Of a stretch of DNA of 64,000 bases, positions 61,012-64,000 are shown piece after piece. How positions within the stretch are numbered: the stretch's first letter is position 1; every line of letters begins with the position of its first letter. The position numbers and the translations under genes are program-made. A model generated the notes under the pieces. The model had not been told where the DNA came from and did not search any database. It was given only the letters and a program-made list of their open reading frames with translations. Source of the DNA: Mycolicibacterium sp. TY81 (GTDB lineage: Bacteria; Actinomycetota; Actinomycetes; Mycobacteriales; Mycobacteriaceae); contig NZ_AP023362.1 of assembly GCF_018326285.1 (NCBI RefSeq), positions 1,054,001 to 1,118,000 on the forward strand, given 5' to 3'.

Positions 61012-63675
61012 ATGGCCAGTAACAGTTCTCGTGTCAACCCCCTGTTCGCCTCAGTCGCACCCGAGGTGCGAGCGTGCCATCCGTGTCAGAGAGGCGCGAA
61101 GATCGGCGGTTACGGCGGCCTGGCCGTCGCGGCCTGGCTGGTCACCGCGGTGGCGACCGGACATGGCGTGGCCGTGGCGGACACCGCCGGCGGATCGGCG
61201 AGTTCCGCCACGTCGAGTTCGTCGAGCGCATCGGGTGCGTCGACGTCCTCGAGTTCGCCCGGCGGGACACCGGGTACCGCCGGTGGTACGACGTCGGGGA
61301 CGACGGGAACCACCGGCACCGGCACGGCGGGGACCGCGGGATCAACCGTTTCGTCGTCCGCATCCGGGCCATCCGCGACACCGGGCTCGACTTCGTCGAG
61401 TGCCGAGGTGGGCTCGGGCGTGGTCGTCAGCAACAGCGGCGGTGCCCACACCGGCAGGAGTGAGAAACCCAGACCGGCCAAGCCCAGCACGAGCAGTAAG
61501 TCCGCGTCCAAGGCGAGTGCGAGCACCAAGGCCTCGCCCAAGCCGACACGCACCGCGACCACCAGCGCCGACCCGAAGCCCGCCGCGCAGCCGGCAGTGA
61601 GTGCCGCCGCAGTCAGTATGAATGTCACCGCCAAGACCACTGCAGTGACAGCGGCGGCCGCGGCGCCCACGAACCAGACGGTGTCCGTCGCCGCGACGAC
61701 GGTCGCTTCGGCCACCGCCGCGGTACCGGCCGCCGTGGCCGCTCAGGTGGCTTCTCCGGCAACAGGTTTCGTTGGCTTCCTCAACGGTGTCGTGACCAAC
61801 CTGCTCAATCCGTTCCTCAAGCCGGTGCCCCACACGCCCGAGCCGTTCGCCCCCGCGGTGTGGGCGGTGCTGGCGTGGGTGCGGCGCAACGTGTTCAACC
61901 AGGCTCCGACCATCGCGTACAACCCGACCACCACGGTCCAGACCGGGCAGACCGTGACCGGCAATCTCGGCGCCACCGACCCAGAGGGTGACGCCCTGAC
62001 CTACAAGGTCACGCAGGGGCCGAAGTACGGCACCCTGACCATCGACCAGGCCACCGGCAACTTCACCTACACCCCGAACGACATCAATTACACGGCGGTG
62101 CAGACCGATTCGTTCTCGGTGTCGGTGACCGACGGAAAGTTCAACCTGCTGAAGCTGTTCAGCCCGCACAGCGCCAAGGCGGGTATCGACGTGTCGGTGC
62201 TCAACCCCGAGGTCGAGCGGGTGATCCTGAACCTCCCCAACACCATTGCCAGCCCGGCCAATCCGCGGTACTCGGCGGACGGCACGTCCATCTTCTTCGC
62301 GGGCCAGCCGACGTCCGGGGGCCGCTCGGAGATCTACCAGATCAAGACCGACGGGACCGCGCTGCAATGTGTCACCTGCGGCGTCAGCGTCGGTGAGACC
62401 GGCAATCTGGCCAAACCCGTTCCCGTCGACGACGGTTCGGGCCGGGTGCTGGTGCTGGTGAACGTCGCCGGGCAGACGCCGCGGTACTCCATGCTGGAAA
62501 CCGGAATCACTGGGGCCCAGCTGGTTCCGATCACCACGCCGGCCGGCGGTGGATACGCCATCGACCCACAACGGGAGATGCGGGTGTCGCCCGACGGCAC
62601 CCACGTGCTGTACACGCGCATCGTGATCGGGCCCAACAACCTGCTGCAGGCCCTGCCGATCGTCGGCACGCTCACCCGGACCGATAGCGGCTACACGGTC
62701 ACCGATGCCCGCGTGGTCTATCCCACCGGTGAAGGCAAACAGTGGACGCCGGACGGCAAGGGCGTGGTGATCCTCGGCGGGCAGTTCGACGCCGGCAATG
62801 TGGACGACATCGAGGTCGACCTCGCCACCGGCAAGGTGACCAGGGTGACGGCCAACCTCGACTACGACGAGGACATGGACTACTCGCCCAATATGCAGTG
62901 GATCGCCATCGGCAGCACGCGCGGGCTGAATGCGCTGACGCCGATGACGCGGATCATCCGGCAGAACTTCCTGCCGGTGTACGTCGGTGCACCCGTGTAC
63001 CTGGAGTGGGCTGACCCGATCAACGTCTCCAACCAGGAATGGATCGTCGCCGTCGGCGATGAGCTCAACCGGGAGAACGGTATTCCGCTGTTCGACACCG
63101 GCGACGGATACACCGCCCGCAGCATGCCGAGCTGGAATCCCGATGGCACCGCCGTCACGTTCTGGGAGTCCAGCGTCAGCGATCCGACGGTATCCCGCCT
63201 GGTCATCGCGAACCTGAAGTACACCACCAGCGTCGGCCCGGTGGCGGCGGACCGGTCGACCCCGAGCTCGGATTCGTGGGCCCCGGCCCTCAGTAGTTAC
63301 GTCGCCGCCACGACACCGCTGCCGGCCACCGGAACCTATGCGGGCGTCGGTGGTGGCACCGCGGTGGTGACCGAGGCGCCGGACGCAAACGACGCCACCC
63401 GCACCGTCCGCACCGTCACCTACACCAATTACGTGAACGAGCTGGGTGAGATTCTCAACGGCACCGAATCGGCCGACTACAACGCCAGCCAGACGACGGT
63501 CCACTACCTGGCCGATATCACCGTCACCGGGGCCCACACCGGCTATCTGACGGCGGACGCGAACATCAACGCGTTCCAGCAGTCGCTGACCGGCACCATC
63601 ACCTCGAGCGTCGACGGTGACGTGCAGTCACTGCCGGACCCGGATGCGGCGCATCAGGCACAGCAGGACGCCTAG
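61012..63675 (+). CDS. Large secreted Ser/Thr-rich protein with cadherin-like and beta-propeller parts
   Basis: An 887-residue exported protein. An extended signal (about 1-56, GGYGGLAVAAWLVTAVATGHGVAVA, cleaved before DTA) is followed by a low-complexity Ser/Thr/Gly/Ala/Pro region (about 57-260, including SSSS and TGTTGTGT runs and a Lys/Ser segment). Residues about 300-385 form a cadherin-like/VCBS repeat (NQAPTIAYNPTTTVQTGQTV ... DPEGDALTYKV ... FTYTPN). From about 400 comes a TolB/WD40-like propeller (PRYSADGTSIFFAG, MRVSPDGTHVLYT, PSWNPDGTAVTFW) and a beta-rich end. It is likely cell-wall attached. Target or ligand unknown. Confidence 0.82.
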   Translation: MASNSSRVNPLFASVAPEVRACHPCQRGAKIGGYGGLAVAAWLVTAVATGHGVAVADTAGGSASSATSSSSSASGASTSSSSPGGTPGTAGGTTSGTTGTTGTGTAGTAGSTVSSSASGPSATPGSTSSSAEVGSGVVVSNSGGAHTGRSEKPRPAKPSTSSKSASKASASTKASPKPTRTATTSADPKPAAQPAVSAAAVSMNVTAKTTAVTAAAAAPTNQTVSVAATTVASATAAVPAAVAAQVASPATGFVGFLNGVVTNLLNPFLKPVPHTPEPFAPAVWAVLAWVRRNVFNQAPTIAYNPTTTVQTGQTVTGNLGATDPEGDALTYKVTQGPKYGTLTIDQATGNFTYTPNDINYTAVQTDSFSVSVTDGKFNLLKLFSPHSAKAGIDVSVLNPEVERVILNLPNTIASPANPRYSADGTSIFFAGQPTSGGRSEIYQIKTDGTALQCVTCGVSVGETGNLAKPVPVDDGSGRVLVLVNVAGQTPRYSMLETGITGAQLVPITTPAGGGYAIDPQREMRVSPDGTHVLYTRIVIGPNNLLQALPIVGTLTRTDSGYTVTDARVVYPTGEGKQWTPDGKGVVILGGQFDAGNVDDIEVDLATGKVTRVTANLDYDEDMDYSPNMQWIAIGSTRGLNALTPMTRIIRQNFLPVYVGAPVYLEWADPINVSNQEWIVAVGDELNRENGIPLFDTGDGYTARSMPSWNPDGTAVTFWESSVSDPTVSRLVIANLKYTTSVGPVAADRSTPSSDSWAPALSSYVAATTPLPATGTYAGVGGGTAVVTEAPDANDATRTVRTVTYTNYVNELGEILNGTESADYNASQTTVHYLADITVTGAHTGYLTADANINAFQQSLTGTITSSVDGDVQSLPDPDAAHQAQQDA

Positions 63676-63702
63676 CCGCTTTCTGGACAGGGAATGGACC
63701 GC

Positions 63703-64000
63703 ATGATCGGAATCGACACCGAATTACCCAGCGGTGCACTGCTTCTCGGTGCGGACCGTGTCACAGGCTCCTCCGGCGGAACGCATCATCACGTCTATCC
63801 CGGCACCGGTCGCGTGAACGCCGTCGTCGAGGTCGCCGGAGCCGTTGAAGTCGGCAGGGCGATCGAGGCAGCTGCGCGGGCTCAGCGGACGTGGATGTCG
63901 TACCCGCCCGAACGGCGCCGCGATATCTTGTTCGACCTGGCCGATCTGATCGGGGAGCACCACGGCGAGTTCGCCCGGGTCAACACCCACGACTACGGTG
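63703..64000 (+). CDS. Partial aldehyde dehydrogenase (N-terminus only)
   Basis: The gene runs off the right edge, so 99 codons are visible. HHHVYPGTGRVNAVVEVAGAVEVGRAIEAAARAQRTW and PPERRRDILFDLADLIGEHHGEFA are the N-terminal part of an NAD-dependent aldehyde dehydrogenase. The catalytic domain lies outside the window. The ATG at 63703 follows AGGGA by 9 nt. An in-frame ATG at 63694 abuts that same site and is less likely. It begins 28 nt after the stop of the secreted protein and is probably part of the same catabolic cluster. Confidence 0.85.
   Translation, partial: MIGIDTELPSGALLLGADRVTGSSGGTHHHVYPGTGRVNAVVEVAGAVEVGRAIEAAARAQRTWMSYPPERRRDILFDLADLIGEHHGEFARVNTHDYG

Noticed and set aside
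61342..63537. A 731-codon frame antisense to the large secreted protein
   Set aside because: The plus-strand product has a signal peptide, cadherin-like and propeller motifs. The antisense one is Gly/Arg/His/Asp-rich without features.

Overview
The window is GC-rich chromosomal DNA from a mycobacterium, most likely a rapid-growing Mycolicibacterium. Diagnostic genes are the FAS-II operon (fabD-acpM-kasA-kasB-accD6) with its regulator mabR, aceE, an MmpS/MmpL pair, mscR (mycothiol-dependent), F420-type luciferase-like oxidoreductases and several mycofactocin-type short-chain dehydrogenases (SDRs). I see no insertion sequence, phage gene or CRISPR array. The only RNA gene is one tRNA-Val.

Layout. 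1-2844: a partial HSL-type alpha/beta hydrolase that has lost its catalytic serine, an AraC regulator and a divergent zinc alcohol dehydrogenase. 2847-8802: an epoxide-hydrolase-like protein, then a tight plus-strand cluster (saccharopine-dehydrogenase-like protein, DAO-type flavoprotein, seven-helix membrane protein, TetR, luciferase-like oxidoreductase) behind a strong dyad that overlaps its promoter. 8859-12688: mmpS-mmpL-small secreted protein. 12920-14664: two secreted proteins flanking an SDR. 14677-17448: gluconate regulator, kinase and permease. 17445-20298: a plant-like SABATH methyltransferase, a metallo-beta-lactamase-fold hydrolase and mscR. 20412-23417: serine hydrolase, purine-type permease and DUF3145 protein. 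23542-27548: an SDR/patatin/Baeyer-Villiger monooxygenase operon divergent from a TetR gene. 27560-32176: lipid kinase, alkyl-DHAP-synthase-like flavoprotein, TetR and glpD1. 32372-37834: an organosulfur module (short upstream ORF, ssuD-like, sfnB-like, MFS, LysR, SDR). 37846-50235: RibD-like protein, the FAS-II operon, mabR, aceE, lipoprotein, DUF3052, ahpE and tRNA-Val. 50258-53872: MgtC-like protein, two surface-type proteins and an L7/L12-like miniprotein. 53959-64000: a P450/ALDH/SDR/SDR/CMD operon, its divergent TetR, a further SDR, a large secreted propeller protein and a partial ALDH.

The order mscR-MBL ... serine hydrolase ... DUF3145 ... lipid kinase-flavoprotein-TetR-glpD1 ... accD6-kasB-kasA-acpM-fabD-mabR-aceE-lipoprotein-DUF3052-ahpE matches, inverted, the M. 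tuberculosis Rv2238c-Rv2260 region as I remember it. Against that conserved backbone, the BVMO operon and the organosulfur module look like lineage-specific insertions. The outer flanks (1-17 kb, 50-64 kb) are accessory catabolic and envelope genes with local regulators. Several of these regulators have dyads or direct repeats in their promoters, which are listed as candidate operators.
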